From assembly GCA_009838175.1 (NCBI GenBank), contig VXSB01000058.1, positions 1-39,015 of the forward strand: a DNA stretch of 39,015 nucleotides, read 5' to 3'. Of this stretch, positions 7,488 to 16,491 are shown piece after piece. The stretch's first letter is position 1, and each line of letters starts with the position of its first letter. Below the pieces are notes generated by a model. That model did not search any database, was not told the DNA's origin, and was given only the letters and a program-made list of their open reading frames with translations. Origin of the DNA: Chloroflexota bacterium. Its GTDB lineage: Bacteria > Chloroflexota > Dehalococcoidia > Lucifugimonadales > Lucifugimonadaceae. Made by a program: the position numbers and the translations under genes.

Positions 7488-7511
7488 GGGCGTTTCGCGA
7501 AACGCCCCTAC
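7484..7511. repeat. Perfect 28-bp palindrome
   Basis: GTAGGGGCGTTTCG and its exact reverse complement meet without a spacer. It could fold as a strong hairpin and act as a bidirectional terminator or a REP-like repeat. No T-run follows on the + strand. I saw no second copy in the window. Confidence 0.7.
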
Positions 7512-7580
7512 GGGTAGGGAGATGCGACCTTGAAACATCGTTGCGTTAAGATGAAGCGCAGGAAAGTATCTTGCAGGTGA

Positions 7581-7814
<234 letters not shown>

Positions 7815-7823
7815 GCTCACGCT

Positions 7824-8177
7824 TTGCGGGTCAAGCTTGACGAAAATCTTCCGCTTGAGCTCAAGCGATTATTCATGGATTCTGGCCATGATGCGGATAC
7901 TGTTCTCGACGAAGGAATGGGTGGTGCCTCGGACTCGGAGGTCTTGGCAGCCTGCCTCGTTGAAGAACGCGTCTTGGTAACGCAGGACGTGGACTTCGCT
8001 GATATTAGGGCGTATTCACCTGGGGAGTATCCCGGCATCATCGTTTTTCGTCTCGCCAATCAGTCCCGAAACACGGTGATGGAAGTGGGCACCCGCTTGA
8101 TCCGTACTCTGGACAGATCATCTCCAGAAGGCCATCTTTGGATCGTGGAAGATGCTCGGGTGCGCATACGCGATTGA
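7824..8177 (+). CDS. DUF5615 PIN-like toxin
   Basis: A 117-residue protein starting with TTG. The start matches the family exactly: MRVKLDENLPLELKRLFMDS, then GHDADTVLDEGMGGASDSEV, then RVLVTQDVDFADI. The conserved Asp of LDEN, the Asp of the SDSEV segment, and the Asp residues of TQDVDFAD are the expected metal-binding acidic residues of this PIN-like nuclease fold. It forms a pair with the DUF433 gene and ends 3 bp before hsdR, so the pair sits in the restriction operon. Confidence 0.88.
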   Translation: MRVKLDENLPLELKRLFMDSGHDADTVLDEGMGGASDSEVLAACLVEERVLVTQDVDFADIRAYSPGEYPGIIVFRLANQSRNTVMEVGTRLIRTLDRSSPEGHLWIVEDARVRIRD

Positions 8178-8180
8178 ACC

Positions 8181-11100
8181 ATGACGACCATTACGGAAGA
8201 CGATGTCGAACAGCTGGCCCTTGGTTGGTTAACCGACATCGATTGGCAAACCATCAACGACAACGAGATTGGGCCTGAATCGGCAGGTGCGGAACGAGAC
8301 GATTATGGTGTGGTGATCCTCGAAGGTCGGTTGCGGAATGCCCTTGAGCGGCTGAATCCGGAGTTGGGATTTGAGGCGTTGGAAGATGCCTATCGAAAGC
8401 TGATGGCTCCGCAGGGCACGTCGCTGGAAGTGAGGAACGAGTCGTTTCATCGAATGCTGGTGGAGGGAGTGAATGTCGAGTATTGGGATGTTGATGGGCA
8501 TATCCGCGGTGCGCAGGTGCAGGTGATTGATTTCGAGGATGTAGGGGCTAACGATTTATTGGCGGTTAATCAGTTCGACGTCGTTGAGAACAAACATCAT
8601 CGTCGACCTGATGTCGTGCTGTTTGTGAACGGCTTGCCGTTGGGGGTCGTCGAGTTGAAGAACCCGACGGATGAGGATGCGACGATCTGGACGGCTTGGC
8701 AGCAGTTGCAGACGTATAAGTCGGAGTTGCTGACGCTGTTTTCGATGAATGAGTTGCTGCTGGTGTCGGACGGATTGGAAGCGAGGGTGGGGACGTTGAC
8801 GGCGGACAAGGAGTGGTTCAAGCCTTGGCGGACGATTGCAGGCGACGATGTTGCGGACGCGACGATACCGCAGTTGGAGGTGACGATACGTGGATTGTGC
8901 GAACCGAAGCGGTTCTTGAAGATGATGCGCGACTTCATCGTGTTCGAGGGTGATGGTGGCGGTGTGCCGGTAAAGAAGATGGCGGGTTATCACCAGTACC
9001 ACGCGGTGGAGTTTGCGGTGGAACAGACAGTTCGGGCGTCTCAGTTGGTGGATGAACACGGGATGCTGGTTGACGCCGGCAGCGGTTACGAGACGGGGCG
9101 TAAGCCCGGGGGTGGTCCCGGTGACAAGCGTATCGGTGTGGTCTGGCACACGCAGGGAGCGGGTAAGAGTTTGACGATGGCGTTCTATGCGGGACGGATC
9201 GCCCGAGAGCCTGCGATGAGCAACCCGACGATTGTGGTGCTGACGGACCGGAACGATTTGGACGACCAACTGTTTGGGACGTTTTCGAGGTGTAGCGATC
9301 TGTTGCGTCAGACGCCGACGCAGGCGGAGAGTCGGGCGGATTTGAGACGGAAGTTGTCAGTGTCGTCTGGCGGCGTGGTGTTCACAACCATCCAAAAGTT
9401 TTTTCCAGACGAAAAAGGTGACCGGCATCCAATGTTGTCGGACCGTCGGAACATCGTCGTAATAGCGGATGAGGCTCACAGGAGTCAGTACGACTTTGTG
9501 GACGGGTTTGCGGCGCACATGCGGGATGCTTTGCCGAACGCGTCGTTCATCGGGTTTACGGGGACGCCGATCGAGTTCGAAGACCGGAACACGATGTCTG
9601 TATTCGGTGACTACATCAGCATCTATGACATCAGACGCTCAGTCGAGGATGAGTCAACGGTCCGAATCCACTACGAGAGCCGGTTGGCGAAGCTGGAGTT
9701 GAATGAGGAAGAACGGCCGCATATCGATGAGGAGTTTAACGAAGCAACCGAAGGTGAGGAGGTAGAGCGTAAGGAGCGGTTGAAGACGAAGTGGGCGCAG
9801 ATCGAGGCCGTCGTTGGAACTGAGAAACGGTTGAAGCTGATCGCTCAGGATATCGTCGATCATTTCGAGAAGCGGTTGGATGCTATGGATGGGAAGGCGA
9901 TGATTGTGTGTATGAGCCGTCGGATCTGTGTCGATCTATACGAAGAATTGGTGGCGCTGAAACCCGAATGGCATGACGAGGATGATGCCCAAGGGGAGAT
10001 CAAGGTTGTGATGACGGGATCGGCATCCGATCCGATTGAGTGGCAGCAACATATTCGGAACAAAGGTCGGCGAGAGGGGCTGGCGCATAGGTTCAGGGAC
10101 AGCGCGGATCCGTTCAAGGTGGTGTTGGTTCGGGACATGTGGTTGACGGGATTCGACGCGCCGAGTCTGCACACGATGTATGTCGACAAACCGATGCGGG
10201 GTCACAACCTTATGCAGGCGATCGCGCGCGTGAACCGAGTGTTCAAAGACAAGCCGGGCGGTTTGATTGTCGACTATCTCGGTCTGGCACCGGCTTTGCA
10301 GCTGGCGGTTCGTACGTACACGGAGAGTGGGGGTACGGGCAACGCTGTCGAGGACTTGGACAAAGATACGGCGGTTGCGGTGTTTATGGAGAGGTACGAG
10401 GTATGTGAGGGACTGTTCCATGGTTTCGACTGGTCGGTTTGGGTGTCTGGCAATGCTCAGGATCGGCTGAATCTGTTGCCTGCGGCTCAGGAACATGTAT
10501 TGGGTTTGGATGACGGTCGCGATCGTTGTTTGGAGAAAGTTAGAGAGTTGTCTCAAGCGTTTGCGCTGGCGACGCCGCGTGACGAGGTTTTGGCGAAACG
10601 TAACGGCGTTGCGTTTTTCCAGGCGGTACGTGCGGCGTTGATGAAAAGCAATGAGAACGAACGGACGCCGAGCGAGGATTTGGATCAGGCGGTGCGGCAG
10701 ATTGTGGCGGATGCGGTTTCGCCGGATGGGGTTATTGATGTCTTCGAAGCCGCAGGATTGAAAAAACCGGACATCTCGATACTGTCGGAAGAGTTTCTTT
10801 CGGAAGTGAAGACGATGGAGAGGAAAAACTTAGCGGTGGAGTTGTTGCGGAAGTTGTTGCAGGGCGAGATCACCAAACGTCGGAAGCAGAATGTTGTCCT
10901 ATCTCGATCGTTTGCGGAGATGTTGGCAGAGACTTTGAGGCAGTATCGGAATCGAGCGATACAGGCGGCGGAGGTTATCGAGCGGTTGATCGAGTTGGCG
11001 CGGGAGATGCGCGAGGCTAACGCGCGGGGTGAGAAGTTGGGTTTGCGGGATGATGAGTTGGCGTTCTACGATGCGTTGGGGACTAATGACAGCGCGGTGA

Positions 11101-11354
11101 AGGTGATGGGCGATGAGGTGCTGAGTGAGATTGCTCGTGATTTGGTGAAGACCGTGCGGAACAACGTGACGATTGATTGGACCATCAGAGAGACATCGCG
11201 AGCGAATCTGAGAGTGTTGGTCAGGCGAACCTTACGCAGATACGGTTATCCCCCGGACAAGCAGGAAAAGGCGACTGAGACGGTGTTGGAGCAGGCGGAG
11301 GTTTTGTCGGCGGATTGGGCGTTGGCCCGACTATCATCAACAAATCCATGTTGA
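8181..11354 (+). CDS. hsdR: Type I restriction endonuclease subunit HsdR
   Basis: HsdR is the ATP-driven DNA translocase and nuclease of the type I complex. The protein has 1057 residues, a normal length. The nuclease core shows Asp144 (RPDVVLF) and Glu158-x-Lys160 (VELKNP), the PD-(D/E)xK motif. The helicase part shows Walker A (HTQGAGKS, Gly326-Ser330), DEAH (Asp430-His433), GFTGTPIEF and the later [16 protein letters not shown] motif VI. The C-terminal 250 residues are helical and should bind HsdM/HsdS. The ATG at 8181 follows the toxin stop by three bases. No damage is seen; with hsdS 5'-cut by the window, activity depends on upstream hsdM and hsdS. Confidence 0.97.
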   Translation: MTTITEDDVEQLALGWLTDIDWQTINDNEIGPESAGAERDDYGVVILEGRLRNALERLNPELGFEALEDAYRKLMAPQGTSLEVRNESFHRMLVEGVNVEYWDVDGHIRGAQVQVIDFEDVGANDLLAVNQFDVVENKHHRRPDVVLFVNGLPLGVVELKNPTDEDATIWTAWQQLQTYKSELLTLFSMNELLLVSDGLEARVGTLTADKEWFKPWRTIAGDDVADATIPQLEVTIRGLCEPKRFLKMMRDFIVFEGDGGGVPVKKMAGYHQYHAVEFAVEQTVRASQLVDEHGMLVDAGSGYETGRKPGGGPGDKRIGVVWHTQGAGKSLTMAFYAGRIAREPAMSNPTIVVLTDRNDLDDQLFGTFSRCSDLLRQTPTQAESRADLRRKLSVSSGGVVFTTIQKFFPDEKGDRHPMLSDRRNIVVIADEAHRSQYDFVDGFAAHMRDALPNASFIGFTGTPIEFEDRNTMSVFGDYISIYDIRRSVEDESTVRIHYESRLAKLELNEEERPHIDEEFNEATEGEEVERKERLKTKWAQIEAVVGTEKRLKLIAQDIVDHFEKRLDAMDGKAMIVCMSRRICVDLYEELVALKPEWHDEDDAQGEIKVVMTGSASDPIEWQQHIRNKGRREGLAHRFRDSADPFKVVLVRDMWLTGFDAPSLHTMYVDKPMRGHNLMQAIARVNRVFKDKPGGLIVDYLGLAPALQLAVRTYTESGGTGNAVEDLDKDTAVAVFMERYEVCEGLFHGFDWSVWVSGNAQDRLNLLPAAQEHVLGLDDGRDRCLEKVRELSQAFALATPRDEVLAKRNGVAFFQAVRAALMKSNENERTPSEDLDQAVRQIVADAVSPDGVIDVFEAAGLKKPDISILSEEFLSEVKTMERKNLAVELLRKLLQGEITKRRKQNVVLSRSFAEMLAETLRQYRNRAIQAAEVIERLIELAREMREANARGEKLGLRDDELAFYDALGTNDSAVKVMGDEVLSEIARDLVKTVRNNVTIDWTIRETSRANLRVLVRRTLRRYGYPPDKQEKATETVLEQAEVLSADWALARLSSTNPC

Positions 11355-11481
11355 GTTGCTGATCGTGATGAGTCCGAGAGTTTCGTTGTCATGCGTGCAA
11401 TTGAGGGTCATAGACGAGTGCTCTGTCGCGTAGTCGATGATTCCTGCCTGTGAACGGTCGGCGAAAACGGACGACATGCAA

Positions 11482-12195
11482 TTACACGGCCAAGGCATAG
11501 GATTGCGGCACATATAACGCTTTCAAACCGCTGAATCGAACCGATAGGCCATTGCGATCCCGCGTCGCAACCCATTTTTGCAGTGCGTCGGACGGGACCA
11601 TGTCCATTTGGTCACGAAACATTCTTGGGTTTCCAGAATCAGTGAAAAACGTTCCAGCGTTGATCAAGTCTGCCTCAATAGTCGGCGAATGTACGGTTGC
11701 CACGGTCTGCGAACCGTCACGCCCAACGTCTACTCGATGTCGTCCAGAAGATAGTGCGGGCTGCGAAGTCAGCGAGGCGAGAGGGATCGAAGCCACCGGC
11801 ATCAACCATGTGTCGCGTATCAGGTCTGGCGAGTGGTTGTTAGCTTTTTCCCATGTGGTGTATAGCGGCAGTACGTAGTAAACGGCTCTGGGATATCGTC
11901 TTGCCAAATCCTCAAGCGCTTCGTGCTGCCGTTCGTTGATGGTGAACCTGTATAGGCTGTCCACCCGAGATGTAGGCCAAGGCGATTTGAATTGCAACAT
12001 CAGCGAAGACCCGATTCCTGTGTTGCGAATCAGTTGATCCAGTCCATTGTGGCGCTCTTGGTGTTGAGTCATGCCGTGCCACAAGGCGCGATCACAGTGC
12101 GGCCACGAACGAATGCGGTAAAGCATCTCCGCGCAGATGTTCAGTTCGAGGGTTTTCTCCGAAATCTCTTTGCCCGGGCCTGCGATATTCGTCAT
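11482..12195 (-). CDS. Conserved hypothetical protein, possible nuclease-like fold
   Basis: A 237-residue cytoplasmic protein without signal or membrane segment. The N-terminal part reads KTLELNICAEMLYRIR, then LWHGMTQHQERHNGLDQLI and SSLMLQFKSP. The Glu early on plus the Gln-x-Lys in a beta strand (LMLQFKSP) recalls the (D/E)...(E/Q)xK arrangement of restriction-like nucleases. That is a weak structural inference. It lies on the opposite strand just after hsdR, at the edge of the defence island, and is convergent with it. I do not recognise a named family. Confidence 0.6.
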   Translation of the reverse strand: MTNIAGPGKEISEKTLELNICAEMLYRIRSWPHCDRALWHGMTQHQERHNGLDQLIRNTGIGSSLMLQFKSPWPTSRVDSLYRFTINERQHEALEDLARRYPRAVYYVLPLYTTWEKANNHSPDLIRDTWLMPVASIPLASLTSQPALSSGRHRVDVGRDGSQTVATVHSPTIEADLINAGTFFTDSGNPRMFRDQMDMVPSDALQKWVATRDRNGLSVRFSGLKALYVPQSYALAV

Positions 12196-12996
12196 GGCTG
12201 GTTTTCCTTCCGAATCGTGGTGGACGCTCTCCTTTGCCGCGGCGTTTGAGTTCAGCGTATTGTCGGCTGAAGAATCATCGGGATATTGCCGGGCGTTGTC
12301 TTGCTGCTAGAAATGCTCGAGTGCAGATCGGCGTTGCCACCCAAGGATTGCCGAACGTATGCCGATTCTTCTCGAAAGTCGCACCGTGTTTAGATACCCG
12401 AGTCGGCAGTTTCCATCATCGCTCGATCGTTTTGGTGTGAGGGCTTGATTGTAAAGCGATAAAGGACATCCGCTGCACTACTTCGTCCCTAATGCTCTAT
12501 TGGGCGGAAGAAACACGAGGTTCGACGGACGGGCCGTCCGCCGATCCTGTTTGGTGCCGGGAAATTCCTAGTATCGACATGTCTGTGCAAATTGGATATC
12601 TACAGTCCGCTCAACTCGAGCACACGCGGCATCTTCAAGAACCAGCCGTCATCTCTCGGTAGACCAAAGCTGCCGCCTTGGCGGGGTGGCGCATGGGATC
12701 ACGTACATAGACATCCTGAGACGTCCAGAGGGTGTTTTTGCGTCGCGCCGATGTGTTCGCAACTCTGCGCACGCCGCTATTTTCTGGACAACATCTCACG
12801 TGCGTTGATCAGCGTGAACACATTGGGATTTCGCGCGTTTCGAATCCGGCAGACTCCTGACTGCGTCGAAATCGAATCTCTCGTCGAAATACACTCATGG
12901 AACTTGGGGACACGTGATCCGGGTGAACGATCTGGGAAATACGCTGCTACCCCTCGCTATTGAAACGAAAACCGCACTCAGGGAAGGTGGCGATCT
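12196..12996. other. About 0.8 kb of degraded or non-coding DNA
   Basis: No complete convincing gene. On the + strand a frame without a start codon runs from about 12822 to TGA at 12998-13000 (phrases FARFESGRLLTASKSNL and GHVIRVNDLGNTLLPLAIET). It looks coding and its stop overlaps the TTG of the next gene, so it may be the tail of a lost gene. An alternative frame at 12592-12963 could encode 123 residues but has no recognisable features. A short GC hairpin (GGACGGGCCGTCC) lies near 12528. Confidence 0.4.
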
Positions 12997-13803
12997 TTGA
13001 CGTACGAATACGGACAACCGCCGATCGCGGCGTACTTGGGGGAACACAAGCTGTTTTCCGGTAGCGACGCTAGTCAGGAGGATTCCTGGCAGCCATCGGA
13101 ACCGGAGGAGAGCGCCACCCTTTGGCGCTACATGAGCTTTCCGAAGTTCTGTTCACTATTGGACCACAAGGCTCTGTTCTTCGCTTTGGTGGGAAACATG
13201 GCGGACTCTTACGAGGGGTTCATATATCCGCCGGAACCCCGCGAGCGAACGGATCCTCTAAAGGAACCTGAAGAAGTCGCTCACCAGTTCCTTCAGAGAT
13301 GGACGCGGTCCGCATTGGTCTGCTGCTGGACAGAAGCTGAGCACGAGTCTAGTCTCATGTGGGAGGCCTACGCAGGCGCTGAAGGGGTCGCTATACGAAC
13401 CACGTTTCAGGATCTGCGGAAAGCCATCTTCTCCGTCGGTGAACCGCCAATCACCTTCGGGCGAGTCGATTACGTCGACTACGCGGGTGAGCAAGTGCCC
13501 AGATTGGGCTGGGCGCCGCTTTTCCACAAACGGGTTGAATACCGCGCTGAAGACGAGATTCGCGCGGTTCTGCCGGGGCCGCGTTTAGATCCATCTGATA
13601 CGGGCAGGCTTGGGGAACCGCCGGATATTCCTTTGGATCCTGACGTCGAGAGAAACAAGGGACGTTACGTGCCGGTAGATATCGCAACCCTAGTTAGAGA
13701 CGTTGTGTTGCCGCCGCGCGCCGCTCCGTGGTTCGCCAGAGTTGTGGAATCGGTGATACAAAACTCACCGGCTGACCCGCGTGTAACGCCTTCGGTGATC
13801 TAG
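12997..13803 (+). CDS. DUF2971 family protein
   Basis: A 268-residue cytoplasmic protein. The family pattern is clear: TLWRYMSFPKFCSLLDHKAL, FFALVGNMADSYEG, then CCWTEAEHESSLMWEAYAG and EGVAIRTTFQDL. DUF2971 proteins are widespread, of unknown biochemical role, and often lie near defence genes. The start TTG overlaps the stop of an upstream remnant frame (TTGA). No ribosome site is strong, so a slightly later start is possible. The first 30 residues lie before the conserved part. Confidence 0.8.
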   Translation: MTYEYGQPPIAAYLGEHKLFSGSDASQEDSWQPSEPEESATLWRYMSFPKFCSLLDHKALFFALVGNMADSYEGFIYPPEPRERTDPLKEPEEVAHQFLQRWTRSALVCCWTEAEHESSLMWEAYAGAEGVAIRTTFQDLRKAIFSVGEPPITFGRVDYVDYAGEQVPRLGWAPLFHKRVEYRAEDEIRAVLPGPRLDPSDTGRLGEPPDIPLDPDVERNKGRYVPVDIATLVRDVVLPPRAAPWFARVVESVIQNSPADPRVTPSVI

Positions 13804-13942
13804 CGGGGCGACGTCGTCGAAACGCATTCTCGAAACCTGGTACCCGAACTGGCGGGATTAAAGGATTGGAGACTATGTAGGTGTGGGCGCGACCAGTGGC
13901 GGAGGGGTGAGCAACTAGTCAAAACCCGCACTCGTCATGCGA

Positions 13943-14929
13943 CTATCTGGGTGTAATTTCGACTGGTTGACCAACTTCGTGCGGTTGCAGTGGCGTATGG
14001 TTCTCCAGGCTTCTGATGTACGACGTTCTGATGATCTCGAAATTGATGCCGGTGCCAAGCAACCCGTCTCCATAGTTGATGCGTTCGATGTCTGACGGTT
14101 CGCACGTCTCGAAATCGACGTAAGCCAACGTCACGACGTAAGAGCCAGCCACAGCGTCATGGTACACCGATGATACTCGTCTGTTGCCAAGCATCATCCG
14201 GTGCCAGCCGAATGGCGTGTATCCGGGACCGAAGGTTTTGACCAGAAAATAGACTCCAGACGAGTCTTTGACCAGTTCGGCATTTGGGAATCTTCGTCTA
14301 GCCTTTTCCGTTGATTGTGGATATTCCCATTCCACGTCATCGGCGTTGGATGCGAAAGCGCCACCGAATCGTCCCGCTTCCGTGCGTCTCTCAATCATGC
14401 ATCTGAGGAGAAAGTCCACTGTGTACCATTCGTTCAAACCGACGAGGAGAGACCAGACTTCATCATTGTCCAACTCTCTTCCATAGACTTCGAATTGCAT
14501 TTCAGGGTTGTGCAAAAGACGCTCTGCAACGTCGATGTATTCGGGTTTGGAGTGAATCTTGGAGATCGGCGTTGCGGTCGCAGTCGGAGTCGGTGTGGGT
14601 GTAGGAGTCGCGGTTGATGTTGGCGTGATAGTAGGGGTTGGGGTAATGGTGGGAGTAGGCGTTCTGACCATTCCCACGACGAACGTCTCGCGGTCTAGCC
14701 CTCCCCATTCGTCCGTAGTTTCAGGATTCGCGTTGGCGACCGACACCCAAAGAGCGGCAACGAGCAGAGAGATTGCGGAGACGACTCCAGCCGATTTGTA
14801 GAACTGGTTGCGGCGATCACGGTGTTCGTCAATTCTTCCGTGATTGGCTAGTCGGAAGTGGGTTCTACTCTGTTCTTGCTCCGGCACAAGCTCGCTACTC
14901 GCTTGGAGTTGCATCTTCGACTTTGTCAT
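13943..14929 (-). CDS. Membrane-anchored surface protein with TPT linker
   Basis: A 328-residue protein. About 45 polar residues precede a single membrane helix (about 46-66, AGVVSAISLLVAALWVSVAN). Then comes a Thr-Pro-rich linker (about residues 88-120, repeated TPTPTIT and TPTATPT units), then a 200-residue external domain with one conserved-looking stretch (GPGYTPFGWHRMMLGNRRVS) and few cysteines. TPT linkers after an anchor are common in Chloroflexota surface proteins. The ectodomain family is not recognised. Its start overlaps the end of the next upstream gene by 35 bases, so they probably form an operon. Confidence 0.7.
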   Translation of the reverse strand: MTKSKMQLQASSELVPEQEQSRTHFRLANHGRIDEHRDRRNQFYKSAGVVSAISLLVAALWVSVANANPETTDEWGGLDRETFVVGMVRTPTPTITPTPTITPTSTATPTPTPTPTATATPISKIHSKPEYIDVAERLLHNPEMQFEVYGRELDNDEVWSLLVGLNEWYTVDFLLRCMIERRTEAGRFGGAFASNADDVEWEYPQSTEKARRRFPNAELVKDSSGVYFLVKTFGPGYTPFGWHRMMLGNRRVSSVYHDAVAGSYVVTLAYVDFETCEPSDIERINYGDGLLGTGINFEIIRTSYIRSLENHTPLQPHEVGQPVEITPR

Positions 14930-15209
14930 GCAATTCGTTCCGCATGGTCATCACGGCAATGATCGGGCCTGAAATCCCGCCGCAAAGAGCGCCGAAAGCC
15001 ATAAGAGACGCAAACACTATGGCGGCGATTATCTCTTCGCCGGAATTGCGCCTGTCGTCGATGTTCAATTGCACCAGAACCATCAGTACTATCCCTAGTG
15101 GAATGGTTGAAATCGCACCTGCGAATATGCCTATCTATCCGCCTAATATCGCTCTCCAAATGGTGTCGAATCTGGTTTTTGTCTGATCGTTCTCGAATTC
15201 GATTCTCAT
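14895..15209 (-). pseudogene. Small membrane protein interrupted by an in-frame TAG
   Basis: From an ATG at 15209 the frame encodes 24 residues ending AILGG, a TAG at 15137-15135, and then 79 more residues without interruption (IGIFAGAISTIPLGIVLMVL, a second helix SLMAFGALCGGISGPIIAVM, a polar end). The protein would have two membrane helices. The stop falls just before the first helix, where a Trp (TGG) would fit well. Either the gene is freshly inactivated, or TAG is read through, or translation starts at a later codon such as 15083, which would lose the first helix. Confidence 0.55.
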
Positions 15210-15251
15210 TGGTTCTCTCCATTTGCTAGTTGATTCACGATTTGAACCTTC

Positions 15252-15854
15252 TCAGTTGCTCAACGTGGCTGTGCAATTGTTGCCGATTGCCCGAAGCATG
15301 TAACTGCCAGAGCTCACGTTCATGGACTTGCTGGACGCGCCGATCAAAGATGCGACCAGAGCGTCGCTCGGCATTCTGGCTAGTTCTGCACGGACACAGC
15401 CTTCGGATTTCGTCAACGTATATCTGCCAGCGTCCAGCGAGATTCGCTTGCGAGACACGATGTTGTCGTTCGATCTGACGGTGTGTCTGACGCGCGCGGC
15501 GTGTTTCGGAGCGGTGTAGTTCTCTGTCGTTCTGGCAACGGATTTGCGCTCTCTAGCTTCTCTCGTCGCGACGACTTGCTTGTTCTTCCACAGTTGATAC
15601 CCAGGATCGGCTGTATGAACGACATGTGGCGTGGCAGTGGGACGACGGGGAGGTCGAGTGGGTATGGGCGTGTGCCCTATCAGAATCGACGATGTAGGCG
15701 TGATGTTTGCTTGCGCCGTTGAATCTTCCGTCTCATCTTCTAAATCGAAAAGCAGAGCGATAGCAAGCAGTCCCCAGAGCACAACCAGTACAGGAGTCGC
15801 AATCCACCAGAACACCTTGACGCGTTTAGATGTTGTGGGTTTCGCGTCCGGCAT
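15252..15854 (-). CDS. Single-pass membrane protein with short TPT/PTR linker
   Basis: A 200-residue protein. A short cytoplasmic start (residues 1-12) is followed by one membrane helix (about 13-40, VFWWIATPVLVVLWGLLAIA), a linker with Thr and Pro (TPIPTRPPRRPTATP, near 61-76), and a basic extracellular part of about 125 residues containing three cysteines. The layout matches its neighbour at 13943-14929, so the two are probably functionally or evolutionarily related surface proteins. The family is not recognised. Confidence 0.65.
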   Translation of the reverse strand: MPDAKPTTSKRVKVFWWIATPVLVVLWGLLAIALLFDLEDETEDSTAQANITPTSSILIGHTPIPTRPPRRPTATPHVVHTADPGYQLWKNKQVVATREARERKSVARTTENYTAPKHAARVRHTVRSNDNIVSRKRISLDAGRYTLTKSEGCVRAELARMPSDALVASLIGASSKSMNVSSGSYMLRAIGNNCTATLSN

Positions 15855-16158
15855 TGGGAACCCCCTAGCGGCATAGGATCAAGGTCCGTTCGCCAAAACG
15901 GCCGTCACCAGTGTTGAACCAGTCAAGGGGACGCCTGAAGCACCCGATTTCTCATGCCAAGTGGTTCAAGTCGAACATGGACAGTCGTTTTGGCAACTTG
16001 AAGACTAGCACAGCCCAAATCTGAAATCGACGGAATTCGGCAAGACGAGAATCGCCAGAAGCGCGCCGCCCTGACAGCGATTGAGAAAATAGAGAAAATC
16101 ATTTGCAATTCGACGGAATCCCGATTGAACCTGCGTCTCTGCGCGCATATTTCTCCAA

Positions 16159-16491
16159 TTGACTAGCGCTTTGTTCTTCCAGGACCTATTCTCGAATCTC
16201 AATGACAGTCCGCACCAAAGCACAGCCCGCGAAACATCGCACTTTTCGCCATTTCTTCCATTGCGCATTCTATGGAAACCGCTTGACTCTGAAGAGGACG
16301 CTCCGCCAGCGTTGAAAGAAGTGATAGCGGATCATCGCGTGGTTTACACCGCGATGCAGGTGCGAAACGTGTGGAACGATCTGGGGGTGAAGATGCACCT
16401 GGTGCTTCTGGACAGCAAGTACGCTGCTCTGCCTGAGAATCAATCGAGGCGCGGCATTGACCGCGCCTTGATGTTTATTCCGACCAACTAG
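16159..16491 (+). CDS. Doubtful hypothetical protein
   Basis: A 110-residue frame on the + strand between two - strand genes. The second half (DHRVVYTAMQVRNVWNDLGV, then VLLDSKYAALPENQ) has balanced composition and could be real; the first half is less convincing. It ends just inside the 3' end of the convergent gene at 16488. There is no ribosome site or homologue I recognise. The 300 bp before it (15855-16158) show nothing else. Confidence 0.25.
   Translation: MTSALFFQDLFSNLNDSPHQSTARETSHFSPFLPLRILWKPLDSEEDAPPALKEVIADHRVVYTAMQVRNVWNDLGVKMHLVLLDSKYAALPENQSRRGIDRALMFIPTN

Noticed and set aside
8556..9269. Long - strand open frame inside hsdR
   Set aside because: It is His/Arg-rich shadow sequence; hsdR is intact on the + strand.
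12592..12963. A 123-residue hypothetical gene
   Set aside because: Composition is poor, and a different frame in its second half looks more coding and overlaps the DUF2971 start properly.
14560..14660. Short tandem DNA repeats that look like a minisatellite or CRISPR-like array (also at 29350-29750)
   Set aside because: They are the codons of Thr-Pro-rich linkers inside intact - strand genes and have no spacers of constant length.
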